NCBI RefSeq assembly: GCF_000147815.2
Contig: NC_015957.1
Span: forward strand, 8,184,001 to 8,248,000
Direction: 5' to 3'
Origin: Streptomyces violaceusniger Tu 4113
Lineage (GTDB): Bacteria; Actinomycetota; Actinomycetes; Streptomycetales; Streptomycetaceae
Length of the DNA: 64,000 bases
A program made the translations under genes and the position numbers. This document shows, piece by piece, positions 49,411 through 59,782 of this stretch (within the stretch, counting starts at the first letter, position 1; every line of letters begins with the position of its first letter). Below the pieces are notes generated by a model. It was given only the letters and a program-made list of their open reading frames with translations, made no database searches and was not told the DNA's origin.

Positions 49411-49704
49411 TCAGGCCGCCTCGGCCGCCGCAGGCGCCGGGACGGAAGCGGCAGCGACAGCCGTCGCCGCGGTCGGCGCCACTGTGGCCGTCGTCGCCGT
49501 GGCCGTCGTCAGGACGACCGGGTCCAGCGCCTCGCGCCGGGGGCACGCGCCGCGGCCCAGCAGCGCCTGGATCTTCCGCACGCACGATCCGCAGTCCGTG
49601 CCCGCCTTGCAGGCACCGGCGATCTGGCGCGGGGTGCACGCGCCCGTTTCCGCGTGCTGACGCACCTGCTGCTCGGTGATGCCGAAGCATGAGCAGACGT
49701 ACAC
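49411..49704 (-). CDS. bfd: Bacterioferritin-associated ferredoxin (Bfd)
   Basis: 97-aa [2Fe-2S] protein. In other bacteria Bfd binds bacterioferritin and reduces its core to release iron. Cluster ligands C4, C6, C38 and C41 (MYVCSCFG and TDCGSC) match the Bfd fold in the first 55 residues. The remaining 40 residues are an Ala/Thr/Val-rich low-complexity tail that is not part of the family. Convergent with bfr. An iron-box sequence lies 38-56 bp upstream of its start, fitting induction under iron starvation. Confidence 0.92.
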   Translation of the reverse strand: MYVCSCFGITEQQVRQHAETGACTPRQIAGACKAGTDCGSCVRKIQALLGRGACPRREALDPVVLTTATATTATVAPTAATAVAAASVPAPAAAEAA

Positions 49705-49741
49705 GGGCTCTCTCCAGCTCTCCAGCGGTGGCGTTGATCAG

Positions 49742-49760
49742 TGAGGTAACCCTTACCTTA
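49742..49760 (-). promoter_or_regulatory. Iron box (DmdR/IdeR-type operator) upstream of bfd
   Basis: Read on the minus strand the 19-mer TAAGGTAAGGGTTACCTCA matches the actinobacterial iron-box consensus TTAGGTTAGGCTCACCTAA at 14 of 19 positions, including all central GG...ACC bases. It lies 38-56 bp upstream of the bfd ATG, where the promoter should be. Confidence 0.75.
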
Positions 49761-49790
49761 CCCGCCGCGCCGGAGCCTCACAACGGACAA

Positions 49791-49819
49791 GGGGCGCGGA
49801 TCGTTGTGATCCGCGCCCC
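49791..49819 (-). terminator. Terminator after the DAHP synthase gene
   Basis: A 12-bp perfect GC stem (49791-49802 with 49808-49819), loop gttgt, lies 33 bp past the stop of the minus-strand DAHP synthase gene and upstream of the bfd promoter. Confidence 0.8.
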
Positions 49820-49852
49820 ACCTGCGTCTTTATGATCTCTACCGGATGACCC

Positions 49853-51970
<2,118 letters not shown>

Positions 51971-51974
<4 letters not shown>

Positions 51975-52001
51975 CCCCATGCCCCGCCCCTGAGGTAAAG
52001 T
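51971..52001 (+). promoter_or_regulatory. Probable promoter of the trp leader transcript
   Basis: CTGACC (51971-51976) and TAAAGT (51996-52001) are separated by 19 bases. Transcription would begin within a few bases of the leader-peptide ATG at 52009, so the leader mRNA may be almost leaderless. Confidence 0.5.
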
Positions 52002-52008
52002 CCACTGC

Positions 52009-52065
52009 ATGTTCGCGCGACTGACCATGACCTGGTGGTGGACCGCTCATCCGGCGGCCCACTGA
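52009..52065 (+). CDS. trpL: Trp leader peptide
   Basis: 18-codon open frame M-F-A-R-L-T-M-T-W-W-W-T-A-H-P-A-A-H with three consecutive Trp codons (52033-52041). The WWWTAHPAAH ending matches what is known of Streptomyces trp leader peptides. It overlaps RNA segments that can form mutually exclusive hairpins before the fused anthranilate synthase. Its role is ribosome stalling when Trp-tRNA is scarce. Confidence 0.93.
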   Translation: MFARLTMTWWWTAHPAAH

Positions 52066-52116
52066 ATCGCGCACTCCCCCAAGATCTCGCGAAGGCCGCC
52101 CGAGGGGCGGCCTTCG
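52038..52116 (+). promoter_or_regulatory. Trp attenuator (pause, antiterminator and terminator hairpins)
   Basis: Segment 1 (52038-52045, overlapping the Trp codons) pairs with segment 2 (52055-52062), 7 of 8 positions. Segment 2 (52053-52059) can instead pair with segment 3 (52094-52100), seven GC pairs, as antiterminator. Segment 3 within 52090-52101 pairs perfectly with 52105-52116 (12 bp, 3-base loop) as terminator, followed by gcgttt. This is the classical attenuation layout. Confidence 0.88.
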
Positions 52117-52160
52117 GCGTTTCCGCGGGTCGTTCCTCATTCCGGAAGGAACCATCCGCC

Positions 52161-54170
52161 ATGCACCACACCGCTGAGGCCGTCGTCGCGCGGCTGCTCG
52201 CCGACGACGCGCCGCCCTTCGCCCTGCTGCACCGACGCACCCCGGGCCGGGCACCCGACACCGTCGAGGTGCTGCTCGGCCCGGTCGGCGAGGTGGAGCG
52301 GCTGACCGACATCCCGCTGCCGACCGGCACGCCGAAGGACGGCGCACCGGTGGCGGACGCCCTCGCGCTGGTGCCGTTCCGGCAGATCCGCGAGCGGGGG
52401 TTCGAGGTGCGCGACGACGGGACGCCGCTGGCCGTACTGCTCCCGCGGGAGACTTACGAGCTGCCGCTCGCCGAGACGCTGGAGGCGCTGCCCGCGCACC
52501 GGGTGCGGGTCGAGGACGGGGCGTTCGACGTGGACGACGACGCGTACGCGTCCATCGTGAGCCGGGTCCTCGAGGAGGAGATCGGCACCGGCGAGGGCGC
52601 CAACTTCGTCATCCGGCGGACGTTCCGGGGCGAGATCCCGGGCTTCGGCAGCAGCGACGCGCTCGCGCTCTTCCGGCGGCTGCTGGCCGGTGAGCGGGGC
52701 GCCTACTGGACGTATGTGGTGCGGCTGGCGGACGGCCGGACGCTGGTGGGGGCCAGCCCCGAGGTGCATGTGCGGATGTCGGGTGGGAGGGGCGAGCGCG
52801 AAGCGCTCTCGGTCGAGGGTGGTGGTGGGCGACGGGCGGGCACGGTCGTGATGAACCCGATCAGCGGGACGTACCGCTACCCCGAGAGCGGGGCGAGCCC
52901 GGAGGGGCTGCTGGAGTTCCTGCACGACCGTAAGGAGGTGGAGGAGCTGTCCATGGTCGTGGACGAGGAGCTGAAGATGATGTGCACCGTCGGCGACATG
53001 GGCGGGACGGTGATCGGGCCCCGGCTCAGGGAGATGGCGCATCTCGCGCACACCGAGTACGAGCTGCGCGGCCGCTCCTCGCTCGACGTCCGGGAGGTGC
53101 TCCGCGAGACGATGTTCGCCGCGACGGTCACCGGGTCGCCGGTGCAGAACGCCTGCCGGGTGATCGAGCGCTACGAGCCCCTCGGGCCGGACGGGGCCGG
53201 GCGCGGCTACTACGCCGGGGCGCTCGCGCTGATCGGACGGGACGGCGGCGGCGCGCAGACCCTGGACTCGCCGATCCTGATCCGCACCGCCGACATCGAC
53301 CCCGGGGGATCGCTGAAGGTGGCGGTCGGCGCGACGCTCGTCCGCCACTCGGACCCGCACGGCGAAGTGGCCGAGACGCACGCCAAGGCCGCCGGGGTGC
53401 TGACCGCGCTCGGGGTGCGCCCGGCGCCCGTACGGCCGGAGGGACAGGGCCCGCGGCCCCGGCTCGCGGACGATCCGCGGGTGCGGGCGGCGCTGGACGC
53501 GCGGCGGGCGGACCTGGCGCCGTTCTGGCTGCGGATGCAGCAGACCCCGTCGTCGACGGACGGGCCCGCGGCCGGAGGGCTGTCGGGACATGCCCTGGTG
53601 ATCGACGCCGAGGACACGTTCACCGCGATGCTCGCGCATCTGCTGCGCACCTCGGGGCTGACCGTGACGGTGCGGCGGTACGACGAGCCGGGGGTGCGGG
53701 AGGCGGCGCTGGCGCATCAGGGGCCCGTGGTGCTCGGCCCCGGGCCGGGCGACCCTTGCGACCCGGCCGACCCCAAGATGCGGTTCCTGCGGGCGCTGAC
53801 CGCCGAGCTGGTGGCCGGGCACCGGCACGGGCTGCTGGGGGTGTGCCTGGGGAACGAGCTGATCGCGGCCGAGCTGGGGCTGGAGATCGTGCGCAAGGAC
53901 GTGCCGTTCCAGGGCGCGCAGGAGCGGATCGACTTCTTCGGGCGCGAGGAGACCGTCGGCTTCTACAACACCTTCACGGCGCGCTGCGACGAGGCGGCCC
54001 AGACGGAGCTGGCGATGCACCAGGTGGAGCTGAGCCGGGATCCGGTGACCGGCGAGGTGCACGCGCTGCGCGGACCGGGCTTCGCCGGTGTGCAGTTCCA
54101 CCCGGAGTCGGTGCTGTCGCGGGACGGGGCGGCGCTGGTGGCGGAGTTGCTGGCGGCCGTGCTGGTCTGA
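52161..54170 (+). CDS. Fused anthranilate synthase (TrpE-TrpG, PhzE-like)
   Basis: 669-aa single-chain enzyme combining the chorismate-binding synthase (about 1-445) and a class I glutamine amidotransferase (about 475-669). Synthase motifs include EEEIGTGEGANFVIRR, NPISGTYRYPESG, DRKEVEELSMVVDEELKMM and GSPVQNACRVIE. The amidotransferase has GPGPGDP, nucleophile C562 in LGVCLGNEL, ETVGFYNTF, and H647 with Glu in QFHPES. The fused order and amidotransferase resemble PhzE (ADIC synthase) as much as TrpE/TrpG. The Trp attenuator upstream argues for tryptophan supply. ATG at 52161 with GGAAGGA upstream. Confidence 0.93.
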   Translation: MHHTAEAVVARLLADDAPPFALLHRRTPGRAPDTVEVLLGPVGEVERLTDIPLPTGTPKDGAPVADALALVPFRQIRERGFEVRDDGTPLAVLLPRETYELPLAETLEALPAHRVRVEDGAFDVDDDAYASIVSRVLEEEIGTGEGANFVIRRTFRGEIPGFGSSDALALFRRLLAGERGAYWTYVVRLADGRTLVGASPEVHVRMSGGRGEREALSVEGGGGRRAGTVVMNPISGTYRYPESGASPEGLLEFLHDRKEVEELSMVVDEELKMMCTVGDMGGTVIGPRLREMAHLAHTEYELRGRSSLDVREVLRETMFAATVTGSPVQNACRVIERYEPLGPDGAGRGYYAGALALIGRDGGGAQTLDSPILIRTADIDPGGSLKVAVGATLVRHSDPHGEVAETHAKAAGVLTALGVRPAPVRPEGQGPRPRLADDPRVRAALDARRADLAPFWLRMQQTPSSTDGPAAGGLSGHALVIDAEDTFTAMLAHLLRTSGLTVTVRRYDEPGVREAALAHQGPVVLGPGPGDPCDPADPKMRFLRALTAELVAGHRHGLLGVCLGNELIAAELGLEIVRKDVPFQGAQERIDFFGREETVGFYNTFTARCDEAAQTELAMHQVELSRDPVTGEVHALRGPGFAGVQFHPESVLSRDGAALVAELLAAVLV

Positions 54171-54232
54171 AGGGCCCACCGGCCCGCAGGGCGGCTGATC
54201 CGGACGGCCCGCCCGTCCGGACGGCGGCGTGA

Positions 54233-54269
54233 CGATGGGCCGGGTGCGGAAGACGCGCCCGGCCCATCG
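54233..54269. terminator. Bidirectional terminator hairpin
   Basis: A 16-bp stem (54233-54248 with 54254-54269, one G-U pair), loop gaaga, lies between the convergent fused anthranilate synthase (+) and phosphofructokinase (-) genes. Confidence 0.8.
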
Positions 54270-54290
54270 CCGTACTGCACCCAGACGGCC

Positions 54291-55319
54291 TCAGCCGAAG
54301 AAGACCTCGGCCTCGGCGTAGAGCGAGGGATCCACGGTCTTGAGCCGTGCGGTCGCCTCGGCAAGCGGAACCCGGACGATGTCGGTGCCGCGCAGCGCCA
54401 CCATCTTCCCGAAGTCCTCGTCCCGTACCGCGTCGATGGCGTGCAGCCCGAAGCGGGTGGCCAGCCAGCGGTCGAAGGCGCTGGGCGTGCCCCCGCGCTG
54501 GACATGGCCGAGGACGGTGGTGCGGGCCTCCTTGCCGGTGCGCTTCTCGATCTCCTTGGCCAGCCATTCGCCGACCCCGGAGAGCCGGACATGGCCGAAG
54601 GAGTCCGTCGAGTCGTCCTTGAGGACCGCGTCGCCGTCCTTGGGCATCGCGCCCTCGGCGATGACCACGATCGGGGCGTAGCGGATCTTGAAGCGGGATT
54701 CGACCCAGGCACAGACCTGGTCGACGTCGAAGCGCTGTTCGGGGAGGAGGATGACATTGGCGCCGCCGGCGAGCCCCGAGTGCAGGGCGATCCATCCGGC
54801 GTGACGGCCCATCACCTCGACGACGAGCACGCGCATATGCGATTCGGCGGTGGTGTGGAGCCGGTCGATGGCCTCGGTGGCGATGTTGACGGCGGTGTCG
54901 AAGCCGAAGGTGTAGTCGGTGGCGGACAGGTCGTTGTCGATGGTCTTGGGGACGCCGACGCAGCGGATCCCGTAGTCGCCGGAGAGCCGGGCGGCGACGC
55001 CGAGGGTGTCCTCGCCGCCGATCGCGATCAGCGCGTCGACCTCCTCCTTGAGCAGGGTCTCCTTGACCCGTCGGATGCCGTCCTCGCTCTTGAGGGGGTT
55101 GGTGCGGGAGGAGCCGAGGATGGTGCCGCCGCGCGGCAGGATGCCGCGCACCGCGCGGATGTCGAGGGGAACGGTGTCGTTCTCGAGAGGGCCGCGCCAG
55201 CCGTCCCGGAAGCCGATGAAGTCATAGCCGTATTCCTGTACGCCCTTGCGCACGACGGCGCGGATGACCGCGTTGAGCCCGGGGCAGTCACCGCCGCCGG
55301 TCAGCACTCCGACCCGCAT
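54291..55319 (-). CDS. pfkA: 6-phosphofructokinase (PfkA family)
   Basis: Phosphorylates fructose 6-phosphate in glycolysis. The 342-aa product shows VLTGGGDCPGLNAVIR, GGTILGSSRTNP, IAIGGEDTLGVA (101-110), PKTIDNDL, the catalytic-loop GFDTAVN and VVEVMGRHAGWIAL, then FVVIAEG-type IVVIAEGAMP. Asp104 and Lys125 replace the two glycines of E. coli-type ATP enzymes; this pair is typical of pyrophosphate-linked PFKs, although Streptomyces family members are reported as ATP-dependent. ATG at 55319; monocistronic, ending at the shared terminator. The phosphoryl donor is left open. Confidence 0.94.
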   Translation of the reverse strand: MRVGVLTGGGDCPGLNAVIRAVVRKGVQEYGYDFIGFRDGWRGPLENDTVPLDIRAVRGILPRGGTILGSSRTNPLKSEDGIRRVKETLLKEEVDALIAIGGEDTLGVAARLSGDYGIRCVGVPKTIDNDLSATDYTFGFDTAVNIATEAIDRLHTTAESHMRVLVVEVMGRHAGWIALHSGLAGGANVILLPEQRFDVDQVCAWVESRFKIRYAPIVVIAEGAMPKDGDAVLKDDSTDSFGHVRLSGVGEWLAKEIEKRTGKEARTTVLGHVQRGGTPSAFDRWLATRFGLHAIDAVRDEDFGKMVALRGTDIVRVPLAEATARLKTVDPSLYAEAEVFFG

Positions 55320-55498
55320 CGTTTCTTCCCTTCTCCCATGGAATCCCGTGATTGGGCCCGGTACGGAGAGCCACGCTAACGGTGATCCAGGTCACACGGG
55401 ATGGGGCGTCAGTCGATTCCCGCGCGGATCAAGGGAGTTGGTTTGGAACTTCACCCGTACGAGGGGTGAGGCGGTGTCATGGCGTCAGCCGGACGGCC

Positions 55499-56179
55499 TC
55501 AGGCGTCGTCCAGGCCGCGCTCGATGGCGTAGCGGACCAGCTCCACGCGGTTGTGAAGCTGGAGTTTGCCCAGGGTGTTCTGGACGTGGTTCTGCACCGT
55601 GCGATGCGAGATGACCAGCCGCTCGGCGATCTGCTTGTACGACAGCCCTTTGGCCACCAGCCGCAGCACCTCCGTCTCACGCTCGGTGAGCTGCGGGACG
55701 GCGGGCTGGTCGGCGGCGGTGGGGGCGGGCTCGCCCGCGAGCCGCCGGTACTCGCCGAGCACCAGGCCCGCGAGTCCGGGGGTGAACACCGGGTCGCCGG
55801 CCGCCGTACGGCGCACCGCGTCCAGCAGTTCCTCGGTGCTGGCCGACTTCAGCAGATAGCCGGTGGCCCCGGACTTGACCGCCTCCAGGACGTCCCCGTG
55901 CTCACCGCTCGCGGAGAGCACCAGCACCCGCAGCTCGGGGCGGTCGGCGAGGACCTCCTTGCACACCTCGACGCCCGGCAGCCCGGGCAGGTTGAGGTCG
56001 AGCACCAGGACATCGGGCCCGGCCGCCTTGGCCCGGCGGACCGCCTGCGGTCCGTCCCCGGCCGTGGCCACCACGTCGAACCCGGCCTCGGCCAGGTCCC
56101 GGGCCACCGCGTCGCGCCACATCGGATGGTCGTCGACCACCATCACCGTCATCGGGCGGCCGTCGTGCTGTGCGGTCAT
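55499..56179 (-). CDS. NarL/LuxR-type response regulator
   Basis: 226-aa regulator: receiver domain (about 10-130) with DD at 16-17, phospho-acceptor D61 (VLVLDLNLPGL), SASG and the Lys in GYLLKSAS. A linker is followed by a LuxR-type helix-turn-helix at the C-terminus (about 160-225; TERETEVLRLVAKGLSYKQIAERL, SHRTVQNHVQNTLGKL). The ATG overlaps the stop of the histidine kinase gene (ATGA), so kinase and regulator form one two-component system. Target genes are unknown. Confidence 0.94.
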   Translation of the reverse strand: MTAQHDGRPMTVMVVDDHPMWRDAVARDLAEAGFDVVATAGDGPQAVRRAKAAGPDVLVLDLNLPGLPGVEVCKEVLADRPELRVLVLSASGEHGDVLEAVKSGATGYLLKSASTEELLDAVRRTAAGDPVFTPGLAGLVLGEYRRLAGEPAPTAADQPAVPQLTERETEVLRLVAKGLSYKQIAERLVISHRTVQNHVQNTLGKLQLHNRVELVRYAIERGLDDA

Positions 56180-57420
56180 CGTGCCGCTTCCCCCTTTGCC
56201 TTCGCCTTTTTCGCCGGCGCCTTCGGAACCGTCAACTCCACCTCGGTGCCCTGCCCCGGCGCCGAGATCCACGCGGCCGTGCCGCCGAGGTCGCGCAGCC
56301 GTCCCCGGATCGACAGGGCCACCCCCAGGCGGCCTTCCGCCTCCGCGTCCGCCAGCCGCCCCTCGGGGATGCCGGGGCCGTCGTCCCGTACGGTCACCAT
56401 CACCGCGTCCGGCTCGTCCTCCAGCAGGATCCAGGCGTGGGCGTCCTCCCCGGCGTGGACCCGTACGTTGTCCAGGGCGGCGCCCACGGCGGCGGCCAAC
56501 TCCCCGGCGACGCCCGCCGGGAGGAGCACCGGGGCGCCCGGTTCGGAGAAGGTGACCTGGGAGCCCGCGTGCGGCGCCAGCAGGGCGCGCAGATCGCAGG
56601 GGCCGCCGTCGGAGCGTTCGGGGTCGGGCGGACAGGGCGGGGCCGACGGGCCCGCCGCGTCCGTCGGGCCGCCCGGGTCGGGTGCGGCGTCCGCCCCGCG
56701 CGGCGGGGTCACCAGACCGGTGGAGACCAGAGTGCGCAGCGCGATCTCCTGCTCCCCCGCCATCCGGCCCAGTTCGGCCGCCTCGCCGCCGATCGCGGCG
56801 CCGCGCCGCTGCACCATGGCGAGCACCTGGAGGACGCTGTCGTGGATGTCGCGGGCCAGCCGCTCCCGCTCCCGGGTCGCCGCCTCGATGCGCAGCGCCC
56901 GCGCGAGGGTGCGCTCACTGGCGCGGGCCACCTCGACGACGTAGCCGATGGCCACGCTCGCCACCCACACCAGCAGCAGCATATGGACGGTGTCCTGGGC
57001 GAATCCGCCGCGCTCGATCACATTGGCGGCGCAGACCACGGTGGAGGCCGAGGCTCCCCAGCGCCAGCCACCCTTGATCGCGAAGCCGAGGACCGCGCCC
57101 ATCGTCCATATGGAGGGCAGGGTGGGCGTGCCCTCGACGATCCGGTCGTGGCTGTCCACGAGCGGAGTGAGCAGAATGCCGGTCACCGCGATGCCGAGGT
57201 CGCCGACGAGGAACTGCCGGGTGCAGCGCTCGGCCGAGGAGACCATCCGGAAGGTGAGCGCCGTCCACAGCGTGAGCACCGCCAGATAGACGACGGCGCC
57301 GAGCGGGTGGTCGTAGTCGTCGAAGGAGTAGACGCACAGGCCGAGCGCGTAGAGCAGGGTGAGCACCCGGTAAGCGGTCAGCGCCTGCCACAGCGGCTGC
57401 TCGACGGACATCCGCACCAC
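56176..57420 (-). CDS. MacS-type sensor histidine kinase
   Basis: About 414-aa membrane sensor kinase. Five or six hydrophobic helices span about residues 10-175 (LTLLYALGLCVYSF, AVVYLAVLTLWTAL, GIAVTGILLTPLV, LLLVWVASVAIGYVV). The HisKA_3-type dimerisation motif ERERLARDIHDSVLQVLAMV has the phospho-His near residue 195. A Pro/Gly-rich insert precedes the HATPase domain (AALDNVRVHAG, VRDDGPGIPEG, GTEVELTVP). GTG at 57420 is chosen; ATG 57411 and a TTG at 57462 are alternatives. It overlaps the response regulator gene. The architecture matches the MacS family of actinobacteria. Confidence 0.9.
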   Translation of the reverse strand: MVRMSVEQPLWQALTAYRVLTLLYALGLCVYSFDDYDHPLGAVVYLAVLTLWTALTFRMVSSAERCTRQFLVGDLGIAVTGILLTPLVDSHDRIVEGTPTLPSIWTMGAVLGFAIKGGWRWGASASTVVCAANVIERGGFAQDTVHMLLLVWVASVAIGYVVEVARASERTLARALRIEAATRERERLARDIHDSVLQVLAMVQRRGAAIGGEAAELGRMAGEQEIALRTLVSTGLVTPPRGADAAPDPGGPTDAAGPSAPPCPPDPERSDGGPCDLRALLAPHAGSQVTFSEPGAPVLLPAGVAGELAAAVGAALDNVRVHAGEDAHAWILLEDEPDAVMVTVRDDGPGIPEGRLADAEAEGRLGVALSIRGRLRDLGGTAAWISAPGQGTEVELTVPKAPAKKAKAKGEAAR

Positions 57421-57489
57421 GCGCTCGCCCCCGGCGCGCTCACCTCTGGACCGCTCCGTCAACGTCCCCCACCCCCCGGTGCGGCGCGG

Positions 57490-58230
57490 CTAGGCGCCGG
57501 ACTTGTGTTTGTCCTTCTCCCTCTCGGCCGCCTTACGGGTCGCCTCGGCATCCGCGATCTGCCGCTTGGCGGCGGTCGCGTAGACGTCCACGTACTCCTG
57601 GCCGGAGAGCTTCATGATCTCGTACATGACCTCGTCGGTCACCGAGCGCAGGATGAAGCGGTCGCCGTCCATGCCGTGGTAGCGGCTGAAGTCCAGCGGC
57701 TTGCCGATCCGGATACCGGGCCGCATCAGCTTGGGCATGACCTTGCCGGGGGGCTGGATCTTCTCGGTGTCGATCATCGCCACGGGGAGCACCGGCGCAC
57801 CGGTCGCGAGCGCGACCCGGGCCAGGCCGCCCGGCTTGCCCCGGTAGAGCCGTCCGTCGGGCGAGCGGGTGCCCTCGGGGTAGATGCCGAAGAGCTCACC
57901 CCGCTTGATCACATCGATGCCCGCCTTGATGGCGGCCTCACCGGCGCCGCGCGAACCCGAGCGGTCCACCGGGAGTTGGCCGACGCCCTTGAAGAAGGCC
58001 GCCGTGAGCCGCCCCTTGACCCCGGGGGTGGTGAAGTACTCCTGCTTGGCGATGAAGGTGACCTTCCGGTCGAGCATCGCGGGCAGGAAGAAGGAATCGG
58101 AGAAGGAGAGGTGGTTGCTCGCGAGGATGGCCGGCCCCTCGGCGGGGACGTTCTCCAACCCCTCGACCCAGGGCCGGAAGGTGAGCTTCAACGCGCCACC
58201 CACCGACAGCTTCATAGCGCCGTAGAACAA
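57490..58230 (-). CDS. 1-acyl-sn-glycerol-3-phosphate acyltransferase (PlsC family)
   Basis: 246-aa membrane-associated acyltransferase of phospholipid synthesis. The HX4D catalytic motif is NHLSFSD (about 39-45), followed by FIAKQEYF, the GVGQLPVDRSG substrate loop and the glycerophosphate motif IYPEGTRSPDG (about 116-126), then PVLPVAMIDTEK. The C-terminus is highly charged (AEREKDKHKSGA). The TTG start at 58230 is supported by AGGAGGT six bases upstream. It is divergent from the esterase gene. Other acyl acceptors are possible within this broad family. Confidence 0.9.
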   Translation of the reverse strand: MFYGAMKLSVGGALKLTFRPWVEGLENVPAEGPAILASNHLSFSDSFFLPAMLDRKVTFIAKQEYFTTPGVKGRLTAAFFKGVGQLPVDRSGSRGAGEAAIKAGIDVIKRGELFGIYPEGTRSPDGRLYRGKPGGLARVALATGAPVLPVAMIDTEKIQPPGKVMPKLMRPGIRIGKPLDFSRYHGMDGDRFILRSVTDEVMYEIMKLSGQEYVDVYATAAKRQIADAEATRKAAEREKDKHKSGA

Positions 58231-58341
58231 CCGGGACCTCCTGTATCCGACGAGGAGACCTTAACCTGCCTACCCCGTACGCGGCGCGCCGCGTACGCTG
58301 AGGACCTCGATACCCGCTTCCCCAGTGAACGGAGATCCGTG

Positions 58342-59163
58342 GTGCCGCTCCTGCCCGGAGCCGAGCCGTTCCGCCATGACGGCGGAGAGATCGGCGTCCT
58401 CGTCTGTCACGGCTTCACCGGTTCCCCGCAGTCCGTGCGGCCCTGGGCCGACCATCTCGCGGCCCGTGGTCTGACCGTCTCACTGCCGCTGCTTCCCGGC
58501 CATGGCACCCGCTGGCAGGACCTCGCGGTCACCGGCTGGCAGGACTGGTACGCGGAGGTGGACCGCGAGCTGCGGTCGCTGATCCGGCGCTGCGAGCGGG
58601 TGTTCGTCTGCGGTCTGTCGATGGGCGGGGCACTCGCGCTGCGGCTGGCCGCCCAGCACGGCGCGGCCATCAGCGGCCTCGCCCTCGTGAATCCGGCCAA
58701 CCGCATCCACGATCCGCTGGCCGTGGCCCTTCCGGTGCTGCGTCATCTGGTGCCTTCGGTGAAGGGCATCGCGAGCGATATCGCCAAGCCGGGGGCGCAG
58801 GAGTCGGGCTACGACCGGATGCCGCTGCACGCCGTGCACTCGATGCGCCGCCTCTACCGGGTGGTCGACGCCGAACTGCCGCAGGTGACCCAGCCGCTGC
58901 TGGTCATGCACAGCCCCCAGGACCATGTGGTGCCGCCGGCCGACTCCGAGCGCATCCTGAGTCAGGTGTCCTCGCGGGACGTCACCGAGCGGCTGCTGGA
59001 GCGCAGCTTCCATGTGGCGACCCTGGACCATGACGCCGAGTTCATCTTCGAGGAGACGGACACGTTCATCACCCGGCTGACGGCGGGTATGGGTGAAGAC
59101 ACCGACACCCGGACCGACCTCGGGAAGGGAAGCGGGAAGGAGGGGGCGGCGGCCAGTGGCTGA
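58342..59163 (+). CDS. Alpha/beta hydrolase (monoacylglycerol lipase/carboxylesterase type)
   Basis: 273-aa serine hydrolase. The oxyanion loop CHGFTGSPQS, the LPGHGTRW segment, the nucleophile elbow GLSMGG (Ser93), the Asp in MHSPQDHVVP (about 197) and the His in SFHVATLDHD (about 233-239) form a complete set. The similarity is to thermophilic Est30-type carboxylesterases and monoacylglycerol lipases; the substrate is unknown. GTG at 58342 has GGAGATCC before it; a GTG one codon earlier is equal. It overlaps the next gene by eight bases. Confidence 0.9.
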   Translation: MPLLPGAEPFRHDGGEIGVLVCHGFTGSPQSVRPWADHLAARGLTVSLPLLPGHGTRWQDLAVTGWQDWYAEVDRELRSLIRRCERVFVCGLSMGGALALRLAAQHGAAISGLALVNPANRIHDPLAVALPVLRHLVPSVKGIASDIAKPGAQESGYDRMPLHAVHSMRRLYRVVDAELPQVTQPLLVMHSPQDHVVPPADSERILSQVSSRDVTERLLERSFHVATLDHDAEFIFEETDTFITRLTAGMGEDTDTRTDLGKGSGKEGAAASG

Positions 59164-59782
59164 GCGCGACTCGAATGAGAACGAGGCGGACGCGCGGCGC
59201 GATGACGACGCCGCCTTCGCCGCCATCGTCGCCGCGTACGGGGAGGAGCCGCAGGACCCTCCGGGCGCCGAGCGATGGCCCGCCGCCGAGAACCTCGACG
59301 AGGAGCGGGAGCGGGACCAGGACGGCCCGCCCGCGGCGGACGGCGAGACCGGCACAGACACCGACGGACCCGGTGACGGCGAGGCCGTCGGCGGGGCGGC
59401 GACGGCCGGGCTGACCAAGACCGACAAGACCGGTAAGCCGGTGGGCGGCTTCATCGTCTACGCCCCGGGCGTGGGCCCCCGCGACTGGGAGCCCGAGGAG
59501 TCGTCGGAGGACGACTTCGACGAGGCCGACGAGGGCCATTTCGTCCCGCCCGAGCCGCCTCCGCTCCCCGAGTCCGACACCACCTCCCGCTTCGCCTGGC
59601 TGGGCGTGCTGGGCGGGCCGCTGCTGCTGCTCGGTGTGGTGCTGTTCCAGGTGGAGATGGTCTGGTGGATCGCGACGCTGGGCGTCGGGGGTTTCCTGGG
59701 CGGCTTCGTCACGCTGGTGATGCGGATGAAGGACGACGACGAGGAAGAGGACGAGGACCCGGGGCGCGGCGCCGTCGTCTGA
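59156..59782 (+). CDS. Conserved hypothetical membrane protein, acidic
   Basis: 208-aa protein without a recognised domain. The first 130 residues are acidic and rich in D, E, P, G and A (with ADARRDDDAAFAAIVAAYG near the start and a KTDKTGKPVGGFIVYAPGVGPRDWEP block). Two transmembrane helices follow (about 140-160, FAWLGVLGGPLLLLGVVLF, and 165-185) and an acidic C-terminal end. The GTG overlaps the esterase stop, so the two are co-translated. Similar proteins appear only in actinobacteria as far as I recall. Confidence 0.82.
   Translation: MAERDSNENEADARRDDDAAFAAIVAAYGEEPQDPPGAERWPAAENLDEERERDQDGPPAADGETGTDTDGPGDGEAVGGAATAGLTKTDKTGKPVGGFIVYAPGVGPRDWEPEESSEDDFDEADEGHFVPPEPPPLPESDTTSRFAWLGVLGGPLLLLGVVLFQVEMVWWIATLGVGGFLGGFVTLVMRMKDDDEEEDEDPGRGAVV

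Noticed and set aside
56170..59163. 997-codon plus-strand frame continuing into the esterase
   Set aside because: Only the last 274 codons match a real family; the rest runs antisense to the kinase and acyltransferase genes.
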